DNA of 64,000 bases from Hymenobacter sp. HSC-4F20 (GCF_019599275.1 NZ_JAHZTD010000002.1:744001-808000); one strand, 5' to 3'; counted from the first letter of the stretch, positions 1 through 9,177 are shown. The notes: a model not told the origin generated them from the letters alone. A program made the numbers and translations.

Positions 1-437
1 ACCGTGTCAATGGTACAGATTGTTCCCAGAGCCTGGCCTTCCGGGGTAATTAGTGGGGCTCCGGCATAAAAGCGAATATTGGGCTCCCCCGTCACTAAGG
101 CATTCTGCTGAAACAGCGGGTTGAGGGTAGCGTCCTCTACTTCGTACACATTATTTGATAGAATAGCGTGCTGACAGAAGGCTAAGTCGCGGGAGGTGCT
201 TTGAATCTCCAGGCCCAGCTTCGCTTTAAACCATTGCCGCTCGGCATCCAGTAGCGAGACCAGAGAGATAGGTGTACCACAGATGTAGGCAGCCAGCCGG
301 ACCAAATCATCAAAGGCCGTTTCCGGTGGAGTGTCTAAGATGTGGTAGTTGCGCAGAGCTTCCAGACGAGCGGCTTCGTCCGAGCGACGAGTCGAGGATT
401 TTGCTGTTCGCTCTGGGGTAGATAGGATGGAAGACAT
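1..437 (-). CDS. GAF-domain sensor protein, C-terminal part outside the window
   Basis: Reading the minus strand from ATG at 437 gives about 145 residues before the window edge cuts the gene. The N-terminus has the pattern common to Bacteroidota GAF proteins: a linker rich in Arg/Glu, then RLEALRNYHILDTPPE, FDDLVRLAAYICGTPISLVS, the WFKAKLGL segment, and RFYAGAPLITPEGQALGTIC. GAF domains bind small ligands or chromophores; in this family they usually precede a histidine kinase or stand alone. The protein resembles the one at 54981-55661, which shares the FDDLV, RFYAGAP and GT(I/V)C blocks, so the two are paralogues. What follows the GAF domain cannot be seen. Confidence 0.85.
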   Translation of the reverse strand, partial: MSSILSTPERTAKSSTRRSDEAARLEALRNYHILDTPPETAFDDLVRLAAYICGTPISLVSLLDAERQWFKAKLGLEIQSTSRDLAFCQHAILSNNVYEVEDATLNPLFQQNALVTGEPNIRFYAGAPLITPEGQALGTICTIDT

Positions 438-753
438 GGGCGGAGGAGCAGGTAAGAAAGCAGCAGCAGGGGATATTCAAACGTAAACTACCTTCCAAGT
501 AGGGCATATCCTCGCGCATTCCTGGCACCGAAACGCCGAGTAGCAGTATTTACCGGCTTAAGAAGTCTATCCACTGGCTAAATATTTCATAAACATTCCG
601 GCTGCAAAGCCAAACTAGCCGCTTATCCTTCAGCTAACGCGCCGCCAAGGAACTGATTTTGAAATTATGCGGTACCTTTACCAATCCCGATGCGTACAAG
701 GCTGCGTATACGTAGCTTTGCCACACCATAATTCGGCCTAACGGCTTTTTCCT
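438..753. other. Divergent intergenic region between the GAF gene and tatA
   Basis: This 316-base stretch separates the minus-strand GAF gene from the plus-strand tatA pair. It holds the tatA promoter candidate at 713-720 and an AT-richer patch around 575-600. No convincing small gene or RNA was seen. Confidence 0.5.
713..720 (+). promoter_or_regulatory. Bacteroidota -7 element TAGCTTTG upstream of tatA
   Basis: TAGCTTTG matches the Bacteroidota TAnnTTTG -7 consensus exactly and lies about 33 bases before the tatA start codon. No clear TTG -33 box stands at the usual distance, so the call rests on the -7 element and its position. Confidence 0.5.
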
Positions 754-978
754 ATGCATTTTGCCACCCTCCTGCTCGGAATCGGTAATTTCGGCGGCAC
801 TGAACTGCTCCTCATCGGCTTAGCTATCATCTTATTGTTCGGCGCCAAGCGCATTCCGGAGCTGTTCCGGGGCATGGGCCAGGGCATCCGGGAGTTCAAG
901 GACGCCTCCAAAGAAGAGAAGCCCGAGTTCCGGGACCAGTCGGTTAACCCCAATGACCCCACGGCGCCCCGCCGCTAA
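754..978 (+). CDS. tatA: Twin-arginine translocase subunit TatA
   Basis: A 74-residue TatA-family protein, which forms the variable-size pore of the Tat pathway for folded proteins at the inner membrane. One N-terminal transmembrane helix (about residues 14-31, GGTELLLIGLAIILLFGAKR) is followed by the FGAKRIPEL hinge, the amphipathic helix FRGMGQGIREFKDA, and a short charged tail. This is the usual TatA size and layout. The Glu in the GGTELL segment fits the polar residue found in the TatA helix. The next tatA-like gene begins 12 bases downstream, so the two are probably co-transcribed. No tatC is present in the window. Confidence 0.92.
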   Translation: MHFATLLLGIGNFGGTELLLIGLAIILLFGAKRIPELFRGMGQGIREFKDASKEEKPEFRDQSVNPNDPTAPRR

Positions 979-990
979 TCTCGCGTAGCC

Positions 991-1377
991 ATGACTAGTC
1001 CTCTCTTTCTGTTCCTGGGTGACCTCGGCGGTGGTGAGCTTATGCTCATCATGGTGGTTATCCTGATTTTCTTCGGGGCCAACAAAATTCCGGAGTTGGC
1101 TCGGGGCCTGGGTAAAGGTATCCGGGAGTTCAAAGACGCCTCGCGGGAAATCCGGAGCGAAATTGAAAACGCCGATCGGCCCCAGCAGCCCTACCAGCAG
1201 CAGTTCAATCAGCAGCCGTACCAGCAGCCAGTTGAGCAGCAACCTTACCACTCAAGCCACCCGGTAACCGATGCCCCGGCCGTTACGCCGGTAGCTCCGC
1301 CCATGGATGGCGGCATTACTCCTCCGGTTGCTCCTACCCCTACTGAGGAGCGGCCGCGCCTTGACCAGACGCACTAA
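991..1377 (+). CDS. Second TatA/TatB-family protein with a Gln/Pro-rich tail
   Basis: A 128-residue paralogue of the preceding TatA. The transmembrane helix (about residues 12-30), hinge FGANKIPEL and amphipathic helix ARGLGKGIREFKDA are nearly the same, but the C-terminal extension differs. From about residue 66 it carries imperfect QQPYQQ repeats, then a Pro/Ala/Thr-rich stretch. The tail is low-complexity and probably disordered and cytoplasmic. A tandem duplication with division of labour (TatA pore versus TatB-like receptor) is possible, but sequence alone does not assign TatB. It shares an operon with tatA. Confidence 0.88.
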   Translation: MTSPLFLFLGDLGGGELMLIMVVILIFFGANKIPELARGLGKGIREFKDASREIRSEIENADRPQQPYQQQFNQQPYQQPVEQQPYHSSHPVTDAPAVTPVAPPMDGGITPPVAPTPTEERPRLDQTH

Positions 1378-1474
1378 GTAGTAAGCACTAGGTAGTAGGA
1401 TCCGAGAAGCTGGTAACCGCAGTCTTACTACCTGCTGCTGTGTCCGAAGTACTTACTCCAAACTTTTCCTCGTC

Positions 1475-2914
1475 TTGAGACGCTTTAACTCCCTCACGGA
1501 AGTTCGCCACGAGCTGACGGCAGGCACTACGTCCTGCCGTCAGCTCGTGGAGTATTATCTGGATAACATCCGCCGCAAAGAAAATCTGAACGCCTTCCTG
1601 GAAGTGTGGCCTGAAGAAGCGCTGGCCCAAGCCGATGCCGTAGATGCCAAATTGGCCGCAGGTACGGCCGGTAAGCTGGCCGGCATGGTTATCGGACTGA
1701 AGGATGTACTGGCGTACGAGGGCCACGCGCTGCAAAGCAGCAGCCACATTCTCGACGGCTTTAAGTCGCTGTTTACCGGTACGGCCGTGCAGCGCCTGCT
1801 CGACGAGGATGCCATTCTGATCGGGCGGCAGAACTGCGACGAGTTTGCTATGGGCGCCTCCAACGAAACGTCGTACTTCGGGCCGGCCCGGAATGAAATT
1901 GACCCGGAGCGCGTGCCGGGCGGCTCCTCCGGGGGCTCTGCCGTGGCCGTGCAGGCCGATTTGTGCCTGGCCTCCATTGGCTCCGACACGGGCGGCTCGG
2001 TGCGGCAGCCTGCGGCGTTCTGCGGCATTGTGGGCTTTAAGCCCACGTACTCGCGAATCTCGCGCTACGGTCTGGTTGCCTACGCTTCTTCCTTCGACCA
2101 GATTGGTACCCTTACCCGTTCGGTAGAGGACGCTGCCCTGCTGCTGGAAGTAATGGCCGGCCCCGATAACTTCGATAGCACAGCCAGCCAGCGCGAGGTA
2201 CCTGCCTACAGTCAGCATCTGGCCCCGGCGCCACACTACCGGATTGGCTACATTCAGGATTGCCTGGAGCGGCCCGGTCTGAACCCCGAAATTAAGGCGG
2301 CTACCGAGCGGGCTCTGGACCAGCTGCGCGGGCAGGGCCATGTGGTAGAAGCCGTGGAGTTCCCCTACCTCGACTTCATTGTACCAACGTATTATATTCT
2401 GACTACGGCTGAGGCCAGCTCCAACCTGAGCCGCTACGATGGGGTGAAGTTTGGCTACCGTGCCCCGGACGCCACCGACCTGGAGTCGCTCTACAAGAAA
2501 ACCCGGGCCCAGGGGTTTGGCCCCGAGGTGCAGCGCCGGATTCTGCTGGGCACCTTCGTGCTGAGTGCCAGCTACTACGATGCCTACTACACGAAAGCAC
2601 AGCGGGTACGGCGCCTGATTAAGGAGAAAACCGACGAGCTACTACGCGAGTACGACTTCCTGGTGCTGCCGACCACGCCAACTACGGCCTTCCGCATTGG
2701 CGACGTAAATAAAGATACTTTGGCCATGTACTTGGCCGACATCTTCACGGTGCAGGCTTCCCTGGCGGGCGTACCGGCCATTTCAGTGCCGGCCGGCACC
2801 GATTCGCAGGGCCTGCCCATTGGCCTGCAGATTCTGAGCGGCGCATTCCGCGAAGAACACCTGCTGGCCTTTGCCAATTCCCTCACCGAAACCCTGACGC
2901 CGGCTCTGGCTTAA
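1475..2914 (+). CDS. gatA: Asp-tRNA(Asn)/Glu-tRNA(Gln) amidotransferase subunit A
   Basis: A 479-residue amidase-signature protein, the GatA subunit of GatCAB, which releases ammonia from glutamine to amidate mischarged Glu-tRNA(Gln) or Asp-tRNA(Asn). The catalytic Ser-cisSer-Lys triad is visible: Lys76 in GLKDV, Ser151/152 in PGGSSGGSA and the nucleophile Ser175 in SDTGGSVRQPA. The start is TTG at 1475; no ATG precedes it in frame and the N-terminus RRFNSLTEVRHEL aligns with normal GatA starts. Codons 11-26 overlap a perfect 18-bp inverted repeat (1507-1550). gatB and gatC are not in the window, as is common for scattered gat genes. Confidence 0.95.
   Translation: MRRFNSLTEVRHELTAGTTSCRQLVEYYLDNIRRKENLNAFLEVWPEEALAQADAVDAKLAAGTAGKLAGMVIGLKDVLAYEGHALQSSSHILDGFKSLFTGTAVQRLLDEDAILIGRQNCDEFAMGASNETSYFGPARNEIDPERVPGGSSGGSAVAVQADLCLASIGSDTGGSVRQPAAFCGIVGFKPTYSRISRYGLVAYASSFDQIGTLTRSVEDAALLLEVMAGPDNFDSTASQREVPAYSQHLAPAPHYRIGYIQDCLERPGLNPEIKAATERALDQLRGQGHVVEAVEFPYLDFIVPTYYILTTAEASSNLSRYDGVKFGYRAPDATDLESLYKKTRAQGFGPEVQRRILLGTFVLSASYYDAYYTKAQRVRRLIKEKTDELLREYDFLVLPTTPTTAFRIGDVNKDTLAMYLADIFTVQASLAGVPAISVPAGTDSQGLPIGLQILSGAFREEHLLAFANSLTETLTPALA
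1507..1550 (+). repeat. Perfect 18-bp inverted repeat inside the 5' end of gatA
   Basis: Arms 1507-1524 and 1533-1550 are exact reverse complements with an 8-base loop (1525-1532). The hairpin begins 32 bases after the gatA start codon. In mRNA it would be very stable and close enough to the start to affect early elongation or initiation. Confidence 0.9.
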
Positions 2915-2934
2915 GCTAACAGCCCCGCGTACAC

Positions 2935-3017
2935 CCCCGGAGCAGCCCTCCGGTCTTGGCTGATAACTGCCGCGCATGTGGGCAGTTCCGCACCCGGACC
3001 GGTCGGTAGCTCCGGGG
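2935..3017 (+). other. Possible structured RNA or complex terminator after gatA
   Basis: Outer arms 2935-2943 (CCCCGGAGC) and 3009-3017 (GCTCCGGGG) close a region with an internal 7-bp hairpin (2965-2971 with 2981-2987) and shorter possible helices (2944-2947 with 2958-2961; CCGG repeats near 2994-3002). A pyrimidine-rich TTCTTATTC follows. It may be a branched 3'-UTR terminator for gatA. I do not recognise a known riboswitch or RNA family. Confidence 0.35.
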
Positions 3018-3132
3018 TTCTTATTCAGGCTGGGGCTGGTATTTTTACCAATCCGTGTTATTTTTGAAGATGTGCCATGCTGAGGCACACCGTTTTGAGG
3101 TGCGAGGCTTACAGGCCAGTTTACCAGTGCGT

Positions 3133-5091
3133 ATGAAGAAAAAGTTGCTGCGGGCTGCCGTTCCCTTGTTGGTTGCTGTTTCGGTGACGCGCCCCGTTCT
3201 GGCACAGACTCGGCCCGAGCTGCCACCCGCTCCTGCTGACGACACGCTGCGCGTGAACCTGCAGCTGCTACCCGATTCGCTGGTAGCGGCCCCCGCCCCG
3301 ATCGACTCGGCCAAGCTGGCTTGGCGGCGCACTCCGCCGGAGCTGCGCGACTTGGTGGGGGACCGGATCGGCTGCTTTGAGACGGATGTTCCGCATGCCT
3401 TCAACTCGTCGGTAATGGCCTTTGTGCGCCTGTTTACGGAGCGGCAGCGCGGCTATACTCAGCGGGTGCTGGAGCGCGAGAACCTGTATTTTCCGCTTTT
3501 CGAGAAGTACCTGGCCAAGTACAATCTGCCTACCGATTTGAAATACCTAGCTGTGGTGGAGTCAGCGCTGATTCCGACAGCTAAGTCGCGGGTGGGTGCT
3601 ACCGGCCTCTGGCAGTTTATGGGGCCTACGGCCAACGACCTGCGCCTACGCCGCGACGAGTGGGTAGATGAGCGCATGAACCCCGAAAAGGCCACGGAGG
3701 CGGCTTGTAAGCACCTGCGCTACCTATACGGCGTATTTCACGACTGGGAAATGGTGCTGGCCGCCTACAACTGGGGGGCCGGCAACATGCAGAAAGTAGT
3801 ACGGCGCACGGGTAAAAAGACCTACTGGGAGGTGCACCCCAACCTGCCAGCCGAAACGCGTAACTACGTGCCTACTTTCACGGCCATTATGTACGCTATG
3901 AAGTATGCCCAGCAGCACCAGTTGCACTCCCCTACCCTGCGCTACCAGTACGCCGAGCCCCTGGATACCCTGCAGCTGGGTGGCCGGGCTTTCGACCTGA
4001 CACGCCTGGCCCAGGCCTGTGGCTACTCCGATTCTCTGGCGCTGGTGCGGCTGAACCCGGAGCTGCGCAAGCCGTGGCTCCCGCAGGGCTACCGCCCCTA
4101 CGCCGTGCAACTGCCCGTGGCAGCGCGCCCGGCCCTGGCGCTGGTAGACCGGGAAACCCTGTTTACCTACTGCCGCCCCCTGGCAGAACTGCCGCAGCCA
4201 CTGGTGCCCCGGCCGGTGCCGCTGGCGGGCGTGGAACCCTTTCCCACGCGCAGCTTGGCAACTGAAGCTGCGCAGCGAGACCGTGGTGCGGCCACAGCGC
4301 CCCACTACCGTCGCGTACGCCACACGGTGAAGCGCGGCGAAACAGTGGCATCCGTGGCCGAGCAGTATGCCGTAAGCGCAGCCCAAGTGCGACGCTGGAA
4401 TAACCTTGCCAAGAAAGCCAGCCTGACGCCGCGCCGCCAACTGGTGCTGTTCCTGCCCGTAGCACCCAGCCAAGCGGCCGCGCCTGCCAGCACTACCCTT
4501 GTGGCAGCGACACGGCCAGCATCAGGAGTAGATTCCCGCGCAGTTCCGGCACTAAAGCCCCAACCAGTGGCTACCTCCTCTTCGGAAGATAGTACCCCTA
4601 CCCCCGTTCGCACGTCCGCTGCTCGCGGCGCAGTGGCTTCCGGTCGGGGCGTGCGTGCCACCGCCGCGCCGCAACTAACCGAACCGGATGATTCCGTGCC
4701 TACAACCTATGTAGTACGGCGAGGCGACTTTCTGGAGAAGGTAGCTCGCACCCACGGTCTTACGGTGGCGCAGCTGATGGCCCGCAATAATCTGACTTCG
4801 GAAGCTTTGACGCCGGGCCAGAAGCTCAGCTTGGAGGTCACCTCGGGCACTGACCTCGCCGCTGCCACACGCGCGGCCGCAGAGGCTGCGCAGGAGCCCA
4901 TCCGGCGAACTGCCCGGACTACCGCAAAGCCCGCCTTGCCCAGCCCGCAGGTGCATTTGGTGCAGCCCGGCGATACGCTCTACAATATCTCCCGACGCTA
5001 CCAGGGCCTGACCGTCGAGAAGCTGCGGGAGCTTAACCACCTCCAATCCGACGAAGTAAAGCCCGGGCAAAAGCTCATTGTGAAGAGCTAA
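3133..5091 (+). CDS. Membrane-bound lytic murein transglycosylase D-like protein with three LysM repeats
   Basis: A 652-residue exported muramidase-like enzyme that cleaves the MurNAc-GlcNAc bond of peptidoglycan with formation of anhydro-muropeptides. The start chosen is ATG 3133, which gives a clean signal peptide (MKKKLLRAAVPLLVAVSV...VLAQ); an in-frame upstream TTG is less plausible. The SLT domain covers about residues 115-265, with catalytic Glu143 in VVESALIPTA, then GATGLWQFMGPTA and AAYNWGAGN. Three LysM peptidoglycan-binding modules lie near residues 397-442, 531-575 and 606-652 (HTVKRGET, YVVRRGDF, HLVQPGDTLYNIS). Pro/Ala/Thr linkers separate them. Length and layout match the MltD family in Bacteroidota. 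Confidence 0.92.
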   Translation: MKKKLLRAAVPLLVAVSVTRPVLAQTRPELPPAPADDTLRVNLQLLPDSLVAAPAPIDSAKLAWRRTPPELRDLVGDRIGCFETDVPHAFNSSVMAFVRLFTERQRGYTQRVLERENLYFPLFEKYLAKYNLPTDLKYLAVVESALIPTAKSRVGATGLWQFMGPTANDLRLRRDEWVDERMNPEKATEAACKHLRYLYGVFHDWEMVLAAYNWGAGNMQKVVRRTGKKTYWEVHPNLPAETRNYVPTFTAIMYAMKYAQQHQLHSPTLRYQYAEPLDTLQLGGRAFDLTRLAQACGYSDSLALVRLNPELRKPWLPQGYRPYAVQLPVAARPALALVDRETLFTYCRPLAELPQPLVPRPVPLAGVEPFPTRSLATEAAQRDRGAATAPHYRRVRHTVKRGETVASVAEQYAVSAAQVRRWNNLAKKASLTPRRQLVLFLPVAPSQAAAPASTTLVAATRPASGVDSRAVPALKPQPVATSSSEDSTPTPVRTSAARGAVASGRGVRATAAPQLTEPDDSVPTTYVVRRGDFLEKVARTHGLTVAQLMARNNLTSEALTPGQKLSLEVTSGTDLAAATRAAAEAAQEPIRRTARTTAKPALPSPQVHLVQPGDTLYNISRRYQGLTVEKLRELNHLQSDEVKPGQKLIVKS

Positions 5092-5117
5092 ACCCAGAGC
5101 CGTAGGTAGCAACCAAG

Positions 5118-5150
5118 AAGCGCAGAAGAATTTCTGCGCTTTTTTTATTT
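5118..5150 (+). terminator. Rho-independent terminator after the transglycosylase gene
   Basis: Stem 5119-5127 (AGCGCAGAA) with 5132-5140 (TTCTGCGCT), tetraloop, then a run of seven T. Confidence 0.9.
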
Positions 5151-5279
5151 CTGTCTTTCAGATGAATACCTATTTTTTTCTACCCGTCCCAAATACCGGG
5201 AACTATTTTAAGAAAAGCTGGCACGGCGCTTGGCATAACTATACTACGCTCCTTTCATTCGCTCTATTCCTTCCCAATC

Positions 5280-5891
5280 ATGCTAAAACCCGTACGTATC
5301 CTGCCTACCTTCTTTATCCTAGCTCTAACTGCCAGCTGCCAGAAAGACAAGGAAATGCCAGAGCCTACCGTGGCCCCGCCGGTGCAAGAAGCCAACGTCA
5401 GCTTTACCTACACGTATCCGGGCGAAAACAAAGGCCAGACCTTTCTGGCTTACGCGCCCACTGGCAAACTTTCCTCCGACAAGCTCACGCTGGTATTTGA
5501 AAAAGAAGCCCGCCCCAACGGGCTCGGTACTGAAGAGCGGGTTGACTTTCTCCTGCCTAAAAGCAAGCATAAGAATGGGCTAGTCGGCATGTATACCCTC
5601 TCTTCGCAGCCCGACCCAGGGCAGGGTGATATGCTGGTGACTTATGAGCGGCCGCCGTATGCGCCGGGCGTATTCCTCAACAAGTACTCCGGCAATACGC
5701 ACGTAGTTGAGGGCAGCTTCATCATTACGGAGTATAACGTCGGCCGTCAGCTCATCAGCGGCTCTTACATCTTCACTATCCGAAACACCAAAGATCCTTA
5801 TGTGTATCTGGCTACTGGTTCGGGGGCGGACGTTCGGCGTGACTGTACTATTAAAGGCTACGGCACGTTCAAGGAAATTCCGCTTCTATAA
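5280..5891 (+). CDS. Putative lipoprotein of unknown function
   Basis: A 203-residue protein with a lipoprotein signal: hydrophobic segment then LTASC with the acylated Cys at position 20. The mature part (from QKDKEMPEP) is rich in Tyr, Thr and Gly and looks like a beta-sandwich domain; no catalytic motif is evident. The block RQLISGSYIFTIRN near the C-terminus recurs, modified, in the decayed copy just downstream (5933-6510), so this gene was probably once part of a tandem pair. Location is expected at the periplasmic or outer-membrane face. I do not recognise a named family. Confidence 0.78.
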   Translation: MLKPVRILPTFFILALTASCQKDKEMPEPTVAPPVQEANVSFTYTYPGENKGQTFLAYAPTGKLSSDKLTLVFEKEARPNGLGTEERVDFLLPKSKHKNGLVGMYTLSSQPDPGQGDMLVTYERPPYAPGVFLNKYSGNTHVVEGSFIITEYNVGRQLISGSYIFTIRNTKDPYVYLATGSGADVRRDCTIKGYGTFKEIPLL

Positions 5892-5932
5892 GTATCCCCC
5901 GGTCCGCTACCTATTTATATCCTTGCACAGAA

Positions 5933-6510
5933 ATGCGTTTTACATCCCGCCTTGTTTTGTTGGCAATTCCGGCCACTCCCCCGGCTTCCTGCGGTTGTGA
6001 CTAGGAAACGAAGGACCCACAGCCGATAGTTTCCGCCAGCCCGGCTGAACTACCCGTGCTCCATGAAGTGCTCTACACTCTACCCCACCGCGTGTACCCG
6101 CAACAGTAGTCTGTGCTACAACTAAGAAACCTTGCCGGGTGCCGCCGTGCTTGAAGAGCACAGGCTTTACCCGAACTTTGTTCTACCCCAGGACGTGGAC
6201 CGAATGAATTTTGCGGTACCTCGGGCTTCGCTTACTTCAGGCATACTGGCGTGTAGCCGGCTGTTTGGACAGTCTACTTTCAGTGGGGTTGCCGCTGCCA
6301 TGTGCTCTACTGCATCAACCTGGCCACGTCGCTGAGCGGCAGCTTCTACTACAGCCACCAGAACCAAAGGCAGGGCCAGCTTACGAGTACGACCTACGAT
6401 GCTCCGCGCAGGCTCATCAGCGGCACCTACGAAATGCAGCTCAGCAACAGGCCCACTGAGGCTACCCTGCATTGCAATGGGAACGTAATCGAAACATTCA
6501 ACCAGCCGAG
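5933..6510 (+). pseudogene. Decayed lipoprotein gene, relative of the gene at 5280
   Basis: ATG 5933 opens a lipoprotein-like signal (MRFTSRLVLLAIPATPPASC) that is stopped by TAG after 23 codons; the same frame continues as KDPQPIVSASPAELPVLHEV before another TAG. The C-terminal part appears in a different frame near 6325-6490 with LSGSFYYS and DAPRRLISGTYEMQL, matching EGSFIITE and GRQLISGSYIFTI of the upstream protein in order and spacing. At least two stops and one frame change separate the two pieces, so this is a remnant, not a working gene. The similarity is limited to short blocks, so the original was a diverged paralogue. Confidence 0.65.
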
Positions 6511-6534
6511 CCGACACCGGCCTACCCGGTTGGG

Positions 6535-6571
6535 CGCCTCAAACCTTATCGTCGGGTTTGAGGCGTTTTTT
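6535..6571 (+). terminator. Rho-independent terminator
   Basis: Stem 6535-6545 (CGCCTCAAACC) with 6555-6565 (GGTTTGAGGCG), then six T. It ends the lipoprotein/pseudogene unit and insulates maeB. Its survival beyond a pseudogene suggests the decayed gene was once transcribed. Confidence 0.88.
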
Positions 6572-6590
6572 CTATCCGGGCGGGGGCTCG

Positions 6591-6598
6591 TACCTTTG
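6591..6598 (+). promoter_or_regulatory. -7 element TACCTTTG upstream of the malic enzyme
   Basis: Exact TAnnTTTG match, 20 bases after the preceding terminator and about 69 bases before the maeB start. No convincing -33 TTG was found. Confidence 0.5.
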
Positions 6599-6666
6599 TC
6601 GCGGGTTGATTTTGCCCCATCCCGCTTTCTTGCCGTTTAAAGGAAGCTCCACCCTAGCATTGTAGC

Positions 6667-8943
6667 ATGCTGAAAATAAACAAACAGGACGCGCTCAACT
6701 ACCACGCTCAGAACCCAGCCGGTAAAATTGAGGTAGTACCCACGAAGCCCGTCAGCACCCAGCTGGATTTGGCCTTGGCCTACTCTCCGGGGGTAGCTGA
6801 GCCTTGCAAAGCCATTGCCGCCAACAAAGACGATGTCTACAAGTACACCGCCAAAGGCAACCTGGTAGGCGTTATCAGCAATGGCACCGCCGTGCTGGGG
6901 CTGGGCAACATTGGTCCCGATGCCTCCAAGCCGGTAATGGAAGGTAAAGGCGTGCTTTTCAAGAAGTTTGCGGGCATCGACTGCTTCGATATTGAAATTG
7001 ATGCCACCGACCCCGAGGAGTTTATCCGCATCGTGAAGTCGCTGGAGCCCACGTTTGGCGGCATCAACCTAGAAGACATTAAAGCCCCCGAGTGCTTCCC
7101 GATTGAGACGGCCCTGCGCGAGCAGATGAACATTCCGCTCATGCACGACGACCAGCACGGCACGGCCATTATCTCGTCGGCCGCTTTGCTGAACGCCCTG
7201 GAGGTAGTTGGCAAGAAGATCGACGAAATTCGGGTGGTCGTTAGTGGCGCGGGGGCCGCGGCCATCAGCTGCCTGCGGCTGTACCTGGAGCTGGGGTTGA
7301 AGCGCGAAAACGTGGTGGTGTTCGACAAAGACGGCATCATTCATCCCCAGCGCACCGACCTGGCGGCCCTGCAGATGCAGTTTGCCACCGAGCGCCCCAT
7401 TACTACCCTGGCCCAGGCCATGGAAGGAGCCGATTTTTTCTTGGGGCTTTCGGCAGCCAATGTGCTGGCGCCGGAACTCCTGCTGAAGATGGCGGCCAAC
7501 CCGATTGTGTTTGCCCTAGCCAACCCCGATCCGGAAATTCCTTACGAAGTGGCCATGGCTACCCGCGAGGACATCATCATGGCAACGGGCCGCTCCGACC
7601 ATCCGAACCAAGTAAACAACGTACTGGGCTTCCCTTACATCTTCCGGGGGGCGCTGGACGTGCGCGCCACGGAAATCAACGAGGCCATGAAGCTGGCCGC
7701 TGTGCACGCCCTGGCCGAGCTGGCCAAGGAGCCCGTGCCGGACATGGTAAACAAAGCCTACGGCGACAACACCCTGTCGTTCGGCCGCACCTACCTTATC
7801 CCGAAACCGCTTGACCCGCGCCTGATTACGACCGTAAGCCCGGCCGTAGCAAAAGCGGCCATGGAAAGCGGCGTAGCTCGCACCGAAATCGACGACTGGA
7901 TGGCGTATGAGGACGAGCTGCGCGCCCGCCTCGGCGTGAACCAGAAGCTAATGAACCGCATTACCCAGGCGGCCCGCAGCAACCCCAAGCGCGTGGTATT
8001 TGCTGAGGGCGACACCTACAAAATCCTCAAGGCCGCGCAGATCCTGCACGACGAAGGCATTGCCCAGCCCATCCTGCTCGGCAACCGCGAAAAGATTGCG
8101 CGCATTGCCGCCGAAAACTCGCTGGACCTGGAAGGCTGCCAGATCATCGATATTCTGCAAGACGAAGCCAAGCGCGAGGAGTACGCCCAGAAGCTGTACG
8201 AAAAGCGCCAGCGCCGCGGTATTACGCTGTACGAAGGCCGCCGCCTGCTGCGCGAGCGGAACTACTTTGGCAGCATGATGCTGGAAACCGGCGAGGCCGA
8301 TGCCTTTATTACCGGTCTGAGCAAAGACTACGGCAAGAGCATCGTGCCTTCCTTGCAGGTGATTGGGGTAGCCGAAGACGTAAAGCGCGTGGCCTCTATG
8401 TACATCATTCAGCACAAGAAAGGCCCCTTCTTCTTCGCCGATACTACCGTGAACATCGACCCTTCGGCCGAGGAAATGGTGGAAATCATTGGCCTGACTT
8501 CGCGCGCCGTAGAGTTCTTTGATGTGGAGCCGCGGGTAGGCGTTATCAGCTACTCCAACTTCGGCTCGAACCCCGGCGAGCTACCCGACAAAGCCCGCCG
8601 CGCCACTGAGCTGGCCAAGCAGCGCTACCCCGACTTGATTCTGGATGGTGAAATGCAGGCTAACACGGCCCTGAACCCGGAGCTGCTGCGCGAGCAGTAC
8701 CCTTTCTCGCCCCTAGCCGACAAAGGCGGCGCCAACACGCTTATTTTCCCGAACGTGATTAGCGGCAACATTGCCTACAAAGTACTGCAGGAAATAGGGG
8801 GCGCCGAGGTTATCGGGCCGGTGCTCATGGGCATGCGCAAGCCAGTACACATTCTGCAGCTCGGCGCTTCCGTGCGCGAAATCGTGAACATGGCTGCCAT
8901 TGCCGTGGTCGATGCGCAGCACCCGGAAGGTAAGGGGCTGTAG
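6667..8943 (+). CDS. maeB: NADP-dependent malic enzyme fused to a phosphotransacetylase-like domain
   Basis: A 758-residue MaeB-type malic enzyme, which oxidatively decarboxylates malate to pyruvate with NAD(P)H release in the cytoplasm. The N-terminal malic domain (about 1-160) has YSPGVAEPC with the catalytic Tyr39, EGKGVLFK and MHDDQHGTA. The nucleotide-binding domain (about 160-400) has [12 protein letters not shown] and [13 protein letters not shown]. From about residue 430 to the end lies a phosphate acetyl/butyryl-transferase-like domain ([19 protein letters not shown]...), which in this family is regulatory rather than catalytic. Length is typical. It forms a single-gene unit between two terminators. 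Confidence 0.95.
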   Translation: MLKINKQDALNYHAQNPAGKIEVVPTKPVSTQLDLALAYSPGVAEPCKAIAANKDDVYKYTAKGNLVGVISNGTAVLGLGNIGPDASKPVMEGKGVLFKKFAGIDCFDIEIDATDPEEFIRIVKSLEPTFGGINLEDIKAPECFPIETALREQMNIPLMHDDQHGTAIISSAALLNALEVVGKKIDEIRVVVSGAGAAAISCLRLYLELGLKRENVVVFDKDGIIHPQRTDLAALQMQFATERPITTLAQAMEGADFFLGLSAANVLAPELLLKMAANPIVFALANPDPEIPYEVAMATREDIIMATGRSDHPNQVNNVLGFPYIFRGALDVRATEINEAMKLAAVHALAELAKEPVPDMVNKAYGDNTLSFGRTYLIPKPLDPRLITTVSPAVAKAAMESGVARTEIDDWMAYEDELRARLGVNQKLMNRITQAARSNPKRVVFAEGDTYKILKAAQILHDEGIAQPILLGNREKIARIAAENSLDLEGCQIIDILQDEAKREEYAQKLYEKRQRRGITLYEGRRLLRERNYFGSMMLETGEADAFITGLSKDYGKSIVPSLQVIGVAEDVKRVASMYIIQHKKGPFFFADTTVNIDPSAEEMVEIIGLTSRAVEFFDVEPRVGVISYSNFGSNPGELPDKARRATELAKQRYPDLILDGEMQANTALNPELLREQYPFSPLADKGGANTLIFPNVISGNIAYKVLQEIGGAEVIGPVLMGMRKPVHILQLGASVREIVNMAAIAVVDAQHPEGKGL

Positions 8944-8963
8944 CCTTCTAAGTTCCTGATGTG

Positions 8964-9005
8964 CATAAGCCCCCACGCCTTCTGGCGCGGGGGCTTATGG
9001 TTTTA
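8964..9005 (+). terminator. Terminator after maeB
   Basis: Arms 8964-8974 (CATAAGCCCCC) and 8989-8999 (GGGGGCTTATG) are followed by GTTTTA. The inner stem continues with one mismatch. Confidence 0.8.
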
Positions 9006-9177
9006 TGACCTTTGCCACCCAAACTTTGATTCCGGGCAAATTCGCGCCAACTTGCCTGACACCTCGTCGATTCTTCCAGAATCGGCTAATCTGGTTAGAA
9101 CGCCTAAGCTTATTGGCACAAAACTCCGGTTGGGGTTGTTCTGCCCGTTCTGACAACCTCTACTTCAACCACCCCGC

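Noticed and set aside
832..1251. Antisense frame over the tatA pair
   Set aside because: Mirrors the amphipathic helix codons of the two TatA genes.
1388..2341. Antisense frame opposite gatA
   Set aside because: Shadow of gatA; the apparent symmetry in its protein comes from the inverted repeat at 1507-1550.
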